A DNA stretch of 15,640 bases, taken from contig JALREG010000192.1 of the NCBI GenBank assembly GCA_023253905.1, forward strand, positions 1 through 15,640, given 5' to 3'. A model generated the notes under the pieces. It was not told the DNA's origin. It saw only the letters and a program-made list of their open reading frames with translations, and ran no database searches. Made by a program: the position numbers and the translations under genes. Below are positions 7,272 to 13,894 of this stretch, piece after piece (the first letter of the stretch is position 1; every line of letters starts with the position of its first letter). The DNA is from Burkholderiaceae bacterium (GTDB taxonomy: Bacteria; Pseudomonadota; Gammaproteobacteria; Burkholderiales; Burkholderiaceae).

Positions 7272-8243
7272 TTAGCGCACCTGACTGCCGAGACGCTTGA
7301 CCACCTCGCCATATCGGCGATGGTCCGCGGCGATCTGCTGTGCCATACCCTCGGGTGTGGACGTGACGATATGCGCGTCCTGCCCACCGATCGAGCCCGT
7401 CACCTCAGGTGACCGCGCAGCCCGCACCAACTCGGCGTTCAGCCGCGCCACCACCGCGTCAGGAACCTTCACCGGAACGAAGAAGCCAAACCACTGGTCA
7501 TATTCAACATCGCGAATACCGAGCTCAGCCAGCGTCGGTACATCAGGCAACATGGTGGAGCGTTTCGGTCCGGCATAGGCAAGCGCCTTCAGACGGCCCT
7601 CCTTTAAAAACGCCTGGGCTGAAAGGTATGACGAGAACAGCACGTCGATCCTGCCCCCCACCGTTTCAGTCACCGCCTGCGCGGCACCTTTCATTGGCAC
7701 ATGCACCATCGGCGCACCGGCCACCTGCTGAAACATTTCGCCCAGAAAATGGCCGGCCGTCCCCGTGCCCTGAGATGCGAAGGTGAGTCCGCCCTGGCGC
7801 GATTTGGCGAGCGCAATCAGCTCCTTGACGTTATTGGCAGGCAGCGACGCTGGCACGACCAGAATGCTGTGAAATGAAAAAAACGATGTCACCGGCCGGA
7901 AATCCCGATTCGCGTCAAAGCCAACCTGTGTATTGAGGTGCGGATCGATAGCGTGGGTGCCGACATGGCCCACGAACACCGTGTACCCGTCGGCAGGCTG
8001 CGAGAGGACAGCCTGCGCAGCAATCGCCCCTGCAGCGCCCGGCCGGTTTTGCACGATAGCGGGCTGCCCCGTGTGTTCGGACAGCTTTTGCGTGATCAGC
8101 CGAGTGACCCGATCTGTGGATCCGCCCGGAGGGAACGGCACGACGACCGTGATCGGTCTGGCTGGAAAGGCGGGGTCAGCGAACACGGGCGACACGCCCG
8201 CGACCACCACCAATGCGGCAATGAGTCTCAATAGGAATGACAC
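7272..8243 (-). CDS. Bug-family (TctC-type) periplasmic solute-binding protein, first copy
   Basis: A 323-residue extracytoplasmic binding protein related to TctC of tripartite tricarboxylate transporters. It has a Sec signal peptide (residues 1-22, probable cut at VFA-DP), then the family signature: RPITVVVPFPPGGSTD, GQPAIVQNRPGAAGAI, DGYTVFVG, and later VPMKGAAQAVTETVGGRIDVLF. Start is GTG at 8243: it directly begins the signal peptide and a strong GGAGG lies 7 bases upstream; no in-frame ATG does as well. It heads the operon with the HDO and SDR genes, so its ligand is plausibly the compound those enzymes treat. No TctA or TctB membrane subunit is encoded here, as is usual for the many orphan Bug proteins of Burkholderiales. 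Confidence 0.95.
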   Translation of the reverse strand: MSFLLRLIAALVVVAGVSPVFADPAFPARPITVVVPFPPGGSTDRVTRLITQKLSEHTGQPAIVQNRPGAAGAIAAQAVLSQPADGYTVFVGHVGTHAIDPHLNTQVGFDANRDFRPVTSFFSFHSILVVPASLPANNVKELIALAKSRQGGLTFASQGTGTAGHFLGEMFQQVAGAPMVHVPMKGAAQAVTETVGGRIDVLFSSYLSAQAFLKEGRLKALAYAGPKRSTMLPDVPTLAELGIRDVEYDQWFGFFVPVKVPDAVVARLNAELVRAARSPEVTGSIGGQDAHIVTSTPEGMAQQIAADHRRYGEVVKRLGSQVR

Positions 8244-8531
8244 GTTGTTCCCTCCGCGCAGCAGGCGATTTCAGGGGTTGGCACCCGGCGGATACCAACG
8301 TTGATGGTAGCCGAGCGAAGCGGTAGTACGCCACCGGGTTCGACCCACTCGAAGCGCCAGCCACCCGGTAAGCACCCGGCAGCCGGGCAGCCTCTGCGCG
8401 GCGGTCTGGCAGTGATGGGCTCCCGGTGACGGCCCACCGACGGTTCACCTGGCACGCAGGTTGCGTATCCAACTCGCCCGGCCGACTTCCGGTCGGAAAT
8501 GAAGCATCCCAAGTCCCTTTGGAGGGCGATC
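8244..8531. other. 288-base intergenic region between divergent units
   Basis: I find no convincing coding region here: the open frame on the minus strand through 8228-8698 has no family-like content. The stretch is GC-rich and contains several CACCCGG-like words (for example near 8282, 8332, 8362 and 8371). It also holds the palindrome at 8290-8312, and a small TTCCG-GT-CGGAA dyad at 8487-8498. It must carry the promoter of the Bug-HDO-SDR operon and any promoter of the 43-codon ORF, but neither can be placed firmly by eye. Confidence 0.5.
8290..8312. promoter_or_regulatory. Imperfect palindrome upstream of the Bug-HDO-SDR operon
   Basis: GGATACCA (8290-8297) and TGGTAGCC (8305-8312) are inverted repeats with one mismatch in eight, spaced by 7 bases. 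They lie 47 to 69 bases before the GTG start at 8243. On the minus strand the right arm includes TACCAT (8309-8304), a 4-of-6 match to a -10 box, so a protein bound here could compete with RNA polymerase. No good -35 is visible, so this is only a candidate operator. Confidence 0.28.
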
Positions 8532-8663
8532 ATGCAAGATGTAAAACATCTCTCGCGCGCAGTGATGGTGGTGACCTCCGAAATTCTGACCGTGACCCTT
8601 GCTGGCGGGCTGATCCTGATGTTTTTCCCGACCACCTGGATGCACTCGCTGGGCCTTTCCTGA
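8532..8663 (+). CDS. Small predicted single-pass membrane protein, 43 residues
   Basis: An ATG at 8532 opens a 43-codon frame ending in TGA at 8663. A strong ribosome site, GGAGGG (8521-8526), lies 5 bases before the start. The peptide has a short polar N-terminus (MQDVKHLSRA), then a hydrophobic stretch of about 25 residues including EILTVTLAGGLILMFF, and ends PTTWMHSLGLS, as expected for one membrane helix. I do not recognise a family. It sits 87 bases before a Bug binding-protein gene on the same strand, with a hairpin in between, so it may be the first gene of that unit or independent. The strong ribosome site and coherent hydrophobic pattern argue against chance, but its shortness leaves real doubt. 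Confidence 0.58.
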   Translation: MQDVKHLSRAVMVVTSEILTVTLAGGLILMFFPTTWMHSLGLS

Positions 8664-8667
8664 CCGA

Positions 8668-8686
8668 GTTTCGCCTTCGGCGAAAC
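8668..8686. other. Perfect 8-bp stem-loop after the small ORF
   Basis: GTTTCGCC and GGCGAAAC pair exactly around a TTC loop, starting 5 bases after the stop of the 43-codon ORF. No T-run follows on either strand, so it does not meet the usual form of an intrinsic terminator. It could attenuate transcription into the Bug gene or protect the 3' end of a short transcript. Confidence 0.4.
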
Positions 8687-8750
8687 GCGCGGGACCACCC
8701 GCGAGCAAAGCCGCTAGACTGCTGGCTTCACCCGCCAACAGGAGACCGAC

Positions 8751-9725
8751 ATGCCCAACCGGGTCCGACGTTCCGTCGTGATCGGATCGGCCGCTGCGCT
8801 CGCAAGTCCCTGGCTGCACGCCCAGGCATACCCCAGCCGCCCTGTCCGCATCATTGTTCCCACCACCCCAGGCGGCGGTTACGACAACCTTGGGCGTCTG
8901 GTCGCAGAGCGTCTTTCACCGGAGCTCGGGGTGGGCGTGGTGGTCGAGAACCGCACAGGGGGCGGAACGCTGGTGGGCACACAGGTAGCTGCTGCTGCCA
9001 CCCCCGACGGCTACACGCTGGTGGTTGGCGGACTAGCCAACATGGCGCTTAACGCCGGGCTCTACAAAAACCCTCAATACAACCCGGCTACGGACTTCAT
9101 CCCGATTGCCCTCGTGGCGAGCTTCAGTTACTGCCTGGTCGCGCGCCGCGATCTGCCTCAGAGCACGCTCCCCGAGCTGCTTGCCTATGCGCGCGCCAAC
9201 CCTGGAAAACTCAACATGGCAACCGGCGGCACCGGCTCGGGCCAGCACGTAGCTGCGGTCATGCTGCGACGACTGGGAAATATTCAGATGGTCGAGATCC
9301 CCTACAAGGGCGCGCAGGCTGCCTACACCGATCTGGTGGGCGGTCGGGTCGACCTCTTTTTTGATAACACCACCACCGCGCAGCCGCTGATCGAGGCAGG
9401 CCGGATCAAGGCAATTGCAACCTCGGGGTCGCAGCGCGACAAGTCGCTACCGGCTGTGCCCACCGCCATCGAAGCGGGGCTCCCTGGCATGGTGCTCGAA
9501 AGCTGGCTGGGTATCTTTGCCCCGGCACGCACCCCACAGGCCGCGGTGAGCCGGTTACGTGAAGCGATGACGCGCGTAGTGGCTCAACCCGATCTTCGCA
9601 AGCGCCTGGAGGACGGCGGCTGGCGAATGCTGGACCAGGACGCTGCGAGCACCGAGCAATTCGTCCGCGCCGAAGCCGAGCGCTGGCCAATTTTCCTTAG
9701 AGAAGCGGGAATTAGCGGTGAATGA
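8751..9725 (+). CDS. Bug-family (TctC-type) periplasmic solute-binding protein, second copy
   Basis: A 324-residue Bug protein. Signal peptide is residues 1-25 or so (VRRSVVIGSAAALASPWLHAQA), with a twin arginine that only weakly resembles a Tat motif. Family signature follows: RPVRIIVPTTPGGGYDN, VVVENRTGGGTLVG, DGYTLVVGG, then IPYKGAQAAYTDLVGGRVDLFFDNTTTAQP. The first ligand loop reads TTPGGGYDN instead of the PFPPGGSTD of the copy at 7272-8243, so the two probably bind different ligands. AGGAG lies 7 bases before the ATG. Its end overlaps the following SnoaL-like gene by 8 bases, so the two are probably made together. No TctAB genes are near. Periplasmic capture of a carboxylate is the family expectation; the actual ligand is unknown. 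Confidence 0.95.
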   Translation: MPNRVRRSVVIGSAAALASPWLHAQAYPSRPVRIIVPTTPGGGYDNLGRLVAERLSPELGVGVVVENRTGGGTLVGTQVAAAATPDGYTLVVGGLANMALNAGLYKNPQYNPATDFIPIALVASFSYCLVARRDLPQSTLPELLAYARANPGKLNMATGGTGSGQHVAAVMLRRLGNIQMVEIPYKGAQAAYTDLVGGRVDLFFDNTTTAQPLIEAGRIKAIATSGSQRDKSLPAVPTAIEAGLPGMVLESWLGIFAPARTPQAAVSRLREAMTRVVAQPDLRKRLEDGGWRMLDQDAASTEQFVRAEAERWPIFLREAGISGE

Positions 9726-10308
9726 CGACACACAGAGCATCGAGCGGTTGATTCGAGCCTGGGCACTCTGGCGAGATACCCGCCAGTGGGACCTGCTTCG
9801 TACCTGCTATTGGCCAGGGGCGCGCGTTCGGACCACCTGGTTGGACGGTACGGCCGAGGACTTTATCGAGGCCTCGATCCGCTCGGCGACCAATCCCCAG
9901 GCGCCGCTCGCGCAGCATGCACTCGGGGGCACCAACGTCCGGGTGAACGGTGATCGCGCGCTCGCTGAAACCCGCATGACGATCCTGTTGCGGACCGAGG
10001 TCGACGGCGTTGAAATTGACATCACCGCTTGGGGACGGTTTGTGGATCGGCTCGTTTGCGCACAAGGGGAATGGCGGCTCGTGCAGCGAGACCCCATTCA
10101 CGAAAAAGACCGTCTTGACCCGGTTGATCCACAGGCAATCCTGAAACTGGACCCGACCCGTCTGGCTGCGCAGCCCCGTGCCTACCGGCATATCGCCTAT
10201 GTGCAATCACTGGGGGGCGCTCGTATCACCCCTGATCTGGTCGAGCATAACTCGCCCGCGCAACAGACGCTTTATGAGGCCTGTAACCACTGGCTGAACA
10301 GAGGCTGA
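9718..10308 (+). CDS. SnoaL/NTF2-like domain protein
   Basis: A 196-residue protein whose first 130 residues fit the SnoaL-like (NTF2-fold) family: SIERLIRAWALWRDTRQWDLLRTCYWPGARVRTTW near the N-terminus, then QHALGGTNVRVNGDRALAETRMTILLR and a strand-rich ITAWGRFVDRLV...GEWRLVQRDPIHEKDRL. Members include polyketide cyclases, hydratases, isomerases and many of unknown role; H67 in the QHALGG stretch is the conserved histidine of this group. About 60 extra residues follow (PRAYRHIAYVQSLGGARITPDLVEHNSPAQQTLYEACNHWL), more than a minimal domain. The only sensible start is GTG at 9718, inside the end of the Bug gene (8-base overlap), implying translational coupling. No other start precedes the conserved part. 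Function unassigned. Confidence 0.85.
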   Translation: MNDDTQSIERLIRAWALWRDTRQWDLLRTCYWPGARVRTTWLDGTAEDFIEASIRSATNPQAPLAQHALGGTNVRVNGDRALAETRMTILLRTEVDGVEIDITAWGRFVDRLVCAQGEWRLVQRDPIHEKDRLDPVDPQAILKLDPTRLAAQPRAYRHIAYVQSLGGARITPDLVEHNSPAQQTLYEACNHWLNRG

Positions 10309-10313
10309 CGCTC

Positions 10314-10330
10314 GCGCAGACGCGCTGCGC
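10314..10330. terminator. GC-rich hairpin between convergent genes
   Basis: GCGCAG (10314-10319) and CTGCGC (10325-10330) form a 6-bp stem with a 5-base loop in the 27-base gap between the SnoaL-like stop and the aldolase stop. No T-run follows in either direction, so termination is only suggested by position. Confidence 0.28.
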
Positions 10331-10335
10331 GCCCT

Positions 10336-11100
10336 TCAGCCAAGAAAGCGTTTTCTGAGCGAATCCGCGGCCGAGGCAAGCAGTGAGGCATCAGAGCCCA
10401 CGGCCACAAACTGCCCGCCAATTTCGAGAATGCGCCGCGCATCCGGTTCGTGTGAAGTCAGAAAGCCCGGTGCCCGCCCGGCTGCGCGAATTCGCCGGAT
10501 CGCCTCCTCGATTTTCGGCCAGACATCAGGGTGATGGCGCTCGCCTACATGCCCAAACGATGCGTGTAAATCGGCTGGACCCACGAAAATGCCGTCAACC
10601 CCGTCGACGGCCGCGATCGCTTCGATCTGCTCGAGCGATGTCACGGTCTCGACCTGCAGCAGGATGCAAAGCTCCGACTCCGCACGTTGCGGATAGTTCT
10701 GTATGCGTCCCCAGCGCGTAGCGCGCGTGGTACCGCCCACGCCACGAATACCACGTGGCGGATAACGCATCGCCGCCACCGCAGCCCTCGCCTGCTCGGC
10801 ATTGTCGATCATAGGAATCAGAACCGACTGGGCACCGATATCGAGCACCCGCTTCAGCAGCACCGCATCGTTCCATGGCACCCGAACCACGGCATGCGTG
10901 GAATAGGGCTCAGCCGCCTGCAGCTGGCAGAACAGCGACTCCAGATCGTTGGGTGAATGCTCCATATCGAGAAGCATCCAGTCAAAGCCGGCGCCAGCGA
11001 GCAACTCGACGGTGAGGCTGGATGACAGCGTGGACCACAGCCCAATCTGCGGGCGACCCGCAGCGAGCGCGTGCTTGAAGGTATTGCGGGGAAGTTCCAT
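10336..11100 (-). CDS. HpcH/HpaI-family class II aldolase
   Basis: A 254-residue metal-dependent pyruvate-type aldolase of the HpcH/HpaI family, which cleaves 4-hydroxy-2-oxo acids such as 4-hydroxy-2-oxoheptanedioate to pyruvate and an aldehyde. By comparison with HpaI, the general base is H48 (LLDMEHSPND), the carboxylate-binding arginine R73 (VVRVPW), and the metal ligands E151 (LLQVETV) and D177 (FVGPADLHASFG). The G-I-R-G-V-G-G segment near residue 117 and the closing FVAVGSDASLLA are also typical. Length fits (about 250-270). ATG 11100 is chosen because the conserved protein starts there and TGGAG lies about 8 bases upstream; the longer open frame adds unrelated residues. It stands alone on the minus strand, divergent from the haem/propeller protein and convergent with the SnoaL-like gene. 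The exact substrate in this organism is unknown. Confidence 0.94.
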   Translation of the reverse strand: MELPRNTFKHALAAGRPQIGLWSTLSSSLTVELLAGAGFDWMLLDMEHSPNDLESLFCQLQAAEPYSTHAVVRVPWNDAVLLKRVLDIGAQSVLIPMIDNAEQARAAVAAMRYPPRGIRGVGGTTRATRWGRIQNYPQRAESELCILLQVETVTSLEQIEAIAAVDGVDGIFVGPADLHASFGHVGERHHPDVWPKIEEAIRRIRAAGRAPGFLTSHEPDARRILEIGGQFVAVGSDASLLASAADSLRKRFLG

Positions 11101-11138
11101 ATGCGGCTCCAGTCTGAGTGTTGGTGGCTGCACCACCT

Positions 11139-11197
11139 GTTTCGATCGTAGCAGCTTGGGGCTTGACGAAGCCCGCGCGCATGGCCACGATCGACAC
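11139..11197. promoter_or_regulatory. Nested inverted repeats in the aldolase / haem-protein divergent region
   Basis: Two 14-base arms (11139-11152, GTTTCGATCGTAGC; 11184-11197, GCCACGATCGACAC) are inverted repeats with 12 of 14 matches, 31 bases apart, each built on a CGATCG core; the cores are 45 bases apart centre to centre. Between them lies a perfect 6-bp stem, GGGCTT (11159-11164) with AAGCCC (11169-11174). A plus-strand TTGACG (-35-like) at 11163-11168 falls in the middle, with only a weak -10 (CACGAT, 11186-11191). The layout fits a shared operator pair for the two divergent genes. Confidence 0.33.
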
Positions 11198-11223
11198 GAC
11201 ATCATTCGGGGCGCGAGGCTGCA

Positions 11224-13425
11224 ATGAAGCGAGATCACGACGCTGGCAAATTTTCCCGGCAGGCACCGTATTCACAAATGCTTCCAAAACTCGTGATCAT
11301 CGGCCTTACCTGGGGCGCTCTGTATACCGGCGTCGCTTGGCCACAGAGCACCGGCACGGCAACGACCCCGAGCGCGGTCGCGCTAGGCCCAACCGACATC
11401 GGCGGTGTGGTGACCGGGGCTACCGGCCCTGAAGCTGGTGTCTGGGTCATCGCGGAAACCTCTGACCTCCCCACCCGCTTTACAAGAATCGTGGTGACCG
11501 ACGATCACGGCCGATATCTGCTTCCCGATCTGCCATTGGCCAACTATTCGGTCTGGGTAAGAGGCTACGGTCTGGTCGACTCGCCCAGGATGATCGCCAA
11601 GCCGGGGCAGACGCTTCAGCTCCGCGCCGTTCCCGCGCCCGACGCCGCCTCAGCCGCCCACTATTACCCGGCGATCTACTGGTACACGATGATGAAGATT
11701 CCGCCGCCCGAAGCGTTTGGCGGATCCACTGATATTCCGAAGCAGATCAGCCGCGGCGACTGGTTGCGTCAGATGAATAACGTCGACTGCATTGGCTGCC
11801 ACCAGCTCGGCCAGGCCGCCACGCGCACAATCCCCGCCCAGCTGGGTCGCTTTGCATCCGGTCAGGAGGCCTGGGTCAGGCGGATTCAGTCGGGCCAGTC
11901 AGGACACTCGATGACGCTGCGCATCGCCGGCCAGTTTGGTGGCGCGCCTTTCCGTTACTTTGGCGACTGGACTGACCGCATTGCTCGAGGCGAACTACCG
12001 CGCCATCGTCCAGAGCGCCCGCAGGGTGTTGAGCGGAACATTGTCATCACATCATGGGAATGGTCTGATCCTGAAAAATATCTGCATGACCTGATTTCTT
12101 CCGATCGACGCAATCCCACTGTCAACGCCTGGGGCCTCCTCTACGGGTCCCCGGAGTACAGCACTGACAACATGCCGATTCTGAATCCGAAGACGCATGA
12201 GGTCACCACCTACAGGATGCCCGTGCGAGATCCGAACATGCCGGTTTCGCTGGGCCCCGGTCACGCGGGCGCGGTGGAGCCGATGCAGCCGTCCCCGTAC
12301 TGGGGCGACCGTATTCTCTGGGACACCCGGGCCAACAACCACAACGCGATGTTTGACCATCAGGGACGACTCTGGATGGCCTCTTCGGTCCGTGCGCAAC
12401 CCAACCCCGAATTCTGCAAAACGGGCTCCGCGCATCCCTCCGCTAAGGTATTTCCCCTTCAGCAGTCTTCTCGACAGGCCGCGATGCTCGACCCGAAAAC
12501 CGGCAAGTATCATTTTCTCGACACCTGTTTCGGTACCCATCATCCGCAGTTTGGCTACGACTCCGAGCACACACTCTGGTTCAGCGGTACGGGCCAGGTG
12601 GCAGGTTGGATCAACACCCGTCACTACGACGAAACCGGGGACGCTGCGGCCGCGCAAGGGTGGGCACCCTTTGTTCTCGACACCAACGGTAACGGCAAAC
12701 TCGACGAATGGACCGAACCCGGTAAGCCTGCGGACAGCGCGCGCGATACGCGGTTCAACCCGGGGTCCGGCCCGTATGCGGTCATGCCCCATCCTCGCGA
12801 TGGCTCAATCTGGTATACGAGCGGCACGTTTTCAGGCCGCGCCGGCTTTTTACGCTTCGACCCTGCCACCCGACTGAGCGAGTTCTACGCCATTCCCAGG
12901 GAGGCGCTTGGGATCCGTGGCGGCGATATCGATCTGAACGGCGTCCTGTGGGCCTCGATGTCCAGCGGACATCTCGGCCGGTTCGACCGTAGACTGTGCA
13001 AAGGCCCGCTAAACGGACCATCCGCCACGGGCGACCATTGTCCCGAGGGCTGGTCATTGCATCGTTACCCCGGACCCGGCTTTGATGATGTCCCCGACAC
13101 CAGCGCCGAAGCCAGCTACTACACCTGGGTAGACCATCACAACACGCTAGGTCTGGGGCCCAATGTCCCGATCTCCACCGCCAACCTGAACGACGGCTTT
13201 GTTGCGTTCCAGGACGGCAAGATGGTGATGCTGCGGATTCCCTATCCGATGGGGTTCTACGCCAAGGGACTCGATGGACGAATCGACGACCCTGGCGCGG
13301 GTTGGAAGGGACGTGGCCTCTGGAGCACCAGCGGCGACCGTACGCCCTGGCTTATGGAGGGCGGAAAGGGCTCACGGCCGCGCGCCGTTCAAATTCAGGT
13401 GCGACCCGATCCGCTCGCGCGCTAG
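11224..13425 (+). CDS. Exported carboxypeptidase-regulatory-like / single c-haem / beta-propeller protein
   Basis: A 733-residue secreted protein. An export signal occupies about residues 20-42 (LPKLVIIGLTWGALYTGVAWPQS), after an unusually long polar lead; ATG 11224 has GAGG 5 bases upstream, and M19 is a possible alternative start. Residues 57-135 resemble a carboxypeptidase-regulatory-like beta-sandwich (GPEAGVWVIAETS, VTDDHGRYLLPDLPLANYSVWVRGYG). A c-type haem motif follows, C189-I-G-C192-H193, with M230 as a conceivable axial ligand. From about 300 on, repeated strands such as MFDHQGRLWMAS, AAMLDPKTGKYHF, HTLWFSGTGQVAG, GSIWYTSGTFSG and GVLWASMSSGHLGRFD suggest a virginiamycin-B-lyase-like beta-propeller. 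Residues 486-497 (DTNGNGKLDEWT) look like a calcium-binding loop. Relatives exist as carboxypeptidase-regulatory-like proteins without known function. A periplasmic redox or lyase role is inference. Confidence 0.85.
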   Translation: MKRDHDAGKFSRQAPYSQMLPKLVIIGLTWGALYTGVAWPQSTGTATTPSAVALGPTDIGGVVTGATGPEAGVWVIAETSDLPTRFTRIVVTDDHGRYLLPDLPLANYSVWVRGYGLVDSPRMIAKPGQTLQLRAVPAPDAASAAHYYPAIYWYTMMKIPPPEAFGGSTDIPKQISRGDWLRQMNNVDCIGCHQLGQAATRTIPAQLGRFASGQEAWVRRIQSGQSGHSMTLRIAGQFGGAPFRYFGDWTDRIARGELPRHRPERPQGVERNIVITSWEWSDPEKYLHDLISSDRRNPTVNAWGLLYGSPEYSTDNMPILNPKTHEVTTYRMPVRDPNMPVSLGPGHAGAVEPMQPSPYWGDRILWDTRANNHNAMFDHQGRLWMASSVRAQPNPEFCKTGSAHPSAKVFPLQQSSRQAAMLDPKTGKYHFLDTCFGTHHPQFGYDSEHTLWFSGTGQVAGWINTRHYDETGDAAAAQGWAPFVLDTNGNGKLDEWTEPGKPADSARDTRFNPGSGPYAVMPHPRDGSIWYTSGTFSGRAGFLRFDPATRLSEFYAIPREALGIRGGDIDLNGVLWASMSSGHLGRFDRRLCKGPLNGPSATGDHCPEGWSLHRYPGPGFDDVPDTSAEASYYTWVDHHNTLGLGPNVPISTANLNDGFVAFQDGKMVMLRIPYPMGFYAKGLDGRIDDPGAGWKGRGLWSTSGDRTPWLMEGGKGSRPRAVQIQVRPDPLAR

Positions 13426-13437
13426 TCGCCTCAGACC

Positions 13438-13854
13438 CTATTTTTCGTCGTACTCACGGGTGCCCGGCCAGGGAGCATCGGCCACATCGAACACCATGCC
13501 CTCGAAGCCGCGGAATTTGTCGGGTCGGCGGTATTTGCCGTCATCCACCGGCTTGAGCTCCATCTCATCGATGTACTGTTCGCCTCCGTTGGAAAACACC
13601 CGCTCCACCACGTCGTCAGCCTCATCGGTGTAGACGCCGAAGTGATGCAGCCCCACGTAGTCCATGCCCTTGCCGAGCTGATCAGTCTTGAACTTGAGCA
13701 GCACGATATTGATCGAACCGTCGGTGACCATGTAGCCGCGCGCGCGCTCGTTATCAAGCGCTTTCAGCTTTCGGAAACCAAAGGTGTTGGAATAAAACTC
13801 AAGCGCCTTGTCAGGATCTTGCGTGGCAATGGCGATATGGCGGATGCGGGCCAT
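13438..13854 (-). CDS. VOC (glyoxalase/bleomycin-resistance/dioxygenase) superfamily protein
   Basis: A 138-residue protein of the vicinal-oxygen-chelate superfamily, the length of a single two-module monomer. It opens MARIRHIAIATQDPDKALEFYSNTFGF, the usual first motif with candidate metal ligand H6; a second ligand is H70 or H71 in GLHHFGVYTD. An acidic ligand near the C-terminus (E118 in RGFEGMVFDVA) is plausible but less sure. The superfamily includes glyoxalases, epimerases, extradiol dioxygenases and resistance proteins; the sequence alone does not decide. AAGGA lies 7 bases before the ATG. It follows the third Bug gene by 40 bases on the same strand and is probably cotranscribed, and converges on the haem/propeller gene with 12 bases between stops. 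Confidence 0.9.
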   Translation of the reverse strand: MARIRHIAIATQDPDKALEFYSNTFGFRKLKALDNERARGYMVTDGSINIVLLKFKTDQLGKGMDYVGLHHFGVYTDEADDVVERVFSNGGEQYIDEMELKPVDDGKYRRPDKFRGFEGMVFDVADAPWPGTREYDEK

Positions 13855-13894
13855 CGGGTTGTCCTTGGATGAAAACCTGGTTGGGACAGCAATA

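Noticed and set aside
8668..8686. Stem-loop as an intrinsic terminator
   Set aside because: The stem is perfect but no T-run follows on either strand, so it is listed only as a hairpin of unknown role.
8228..8698. Minus-strand open frame of 156 codons across the intergenic region
   Set aside because: It overlaps the Bug start and the small ORF, shows irregular Cys/Arg/Pro-rich content and has no recognisable domain.
8751..8830. Twin-arginine (Tat) export signal on the second Bug protein
   Set aside because: Only the RR pair fits; the rest of the motif is poor and Bug proteins normally use Sec, so no Tat call is made.
11101..11238. N-terminal extension of the aldolase to 11238
   Set aside because: The added 46 residues are unlike the family and would cover the divergent promoter region; ATG 11100 has its own ribosome site.
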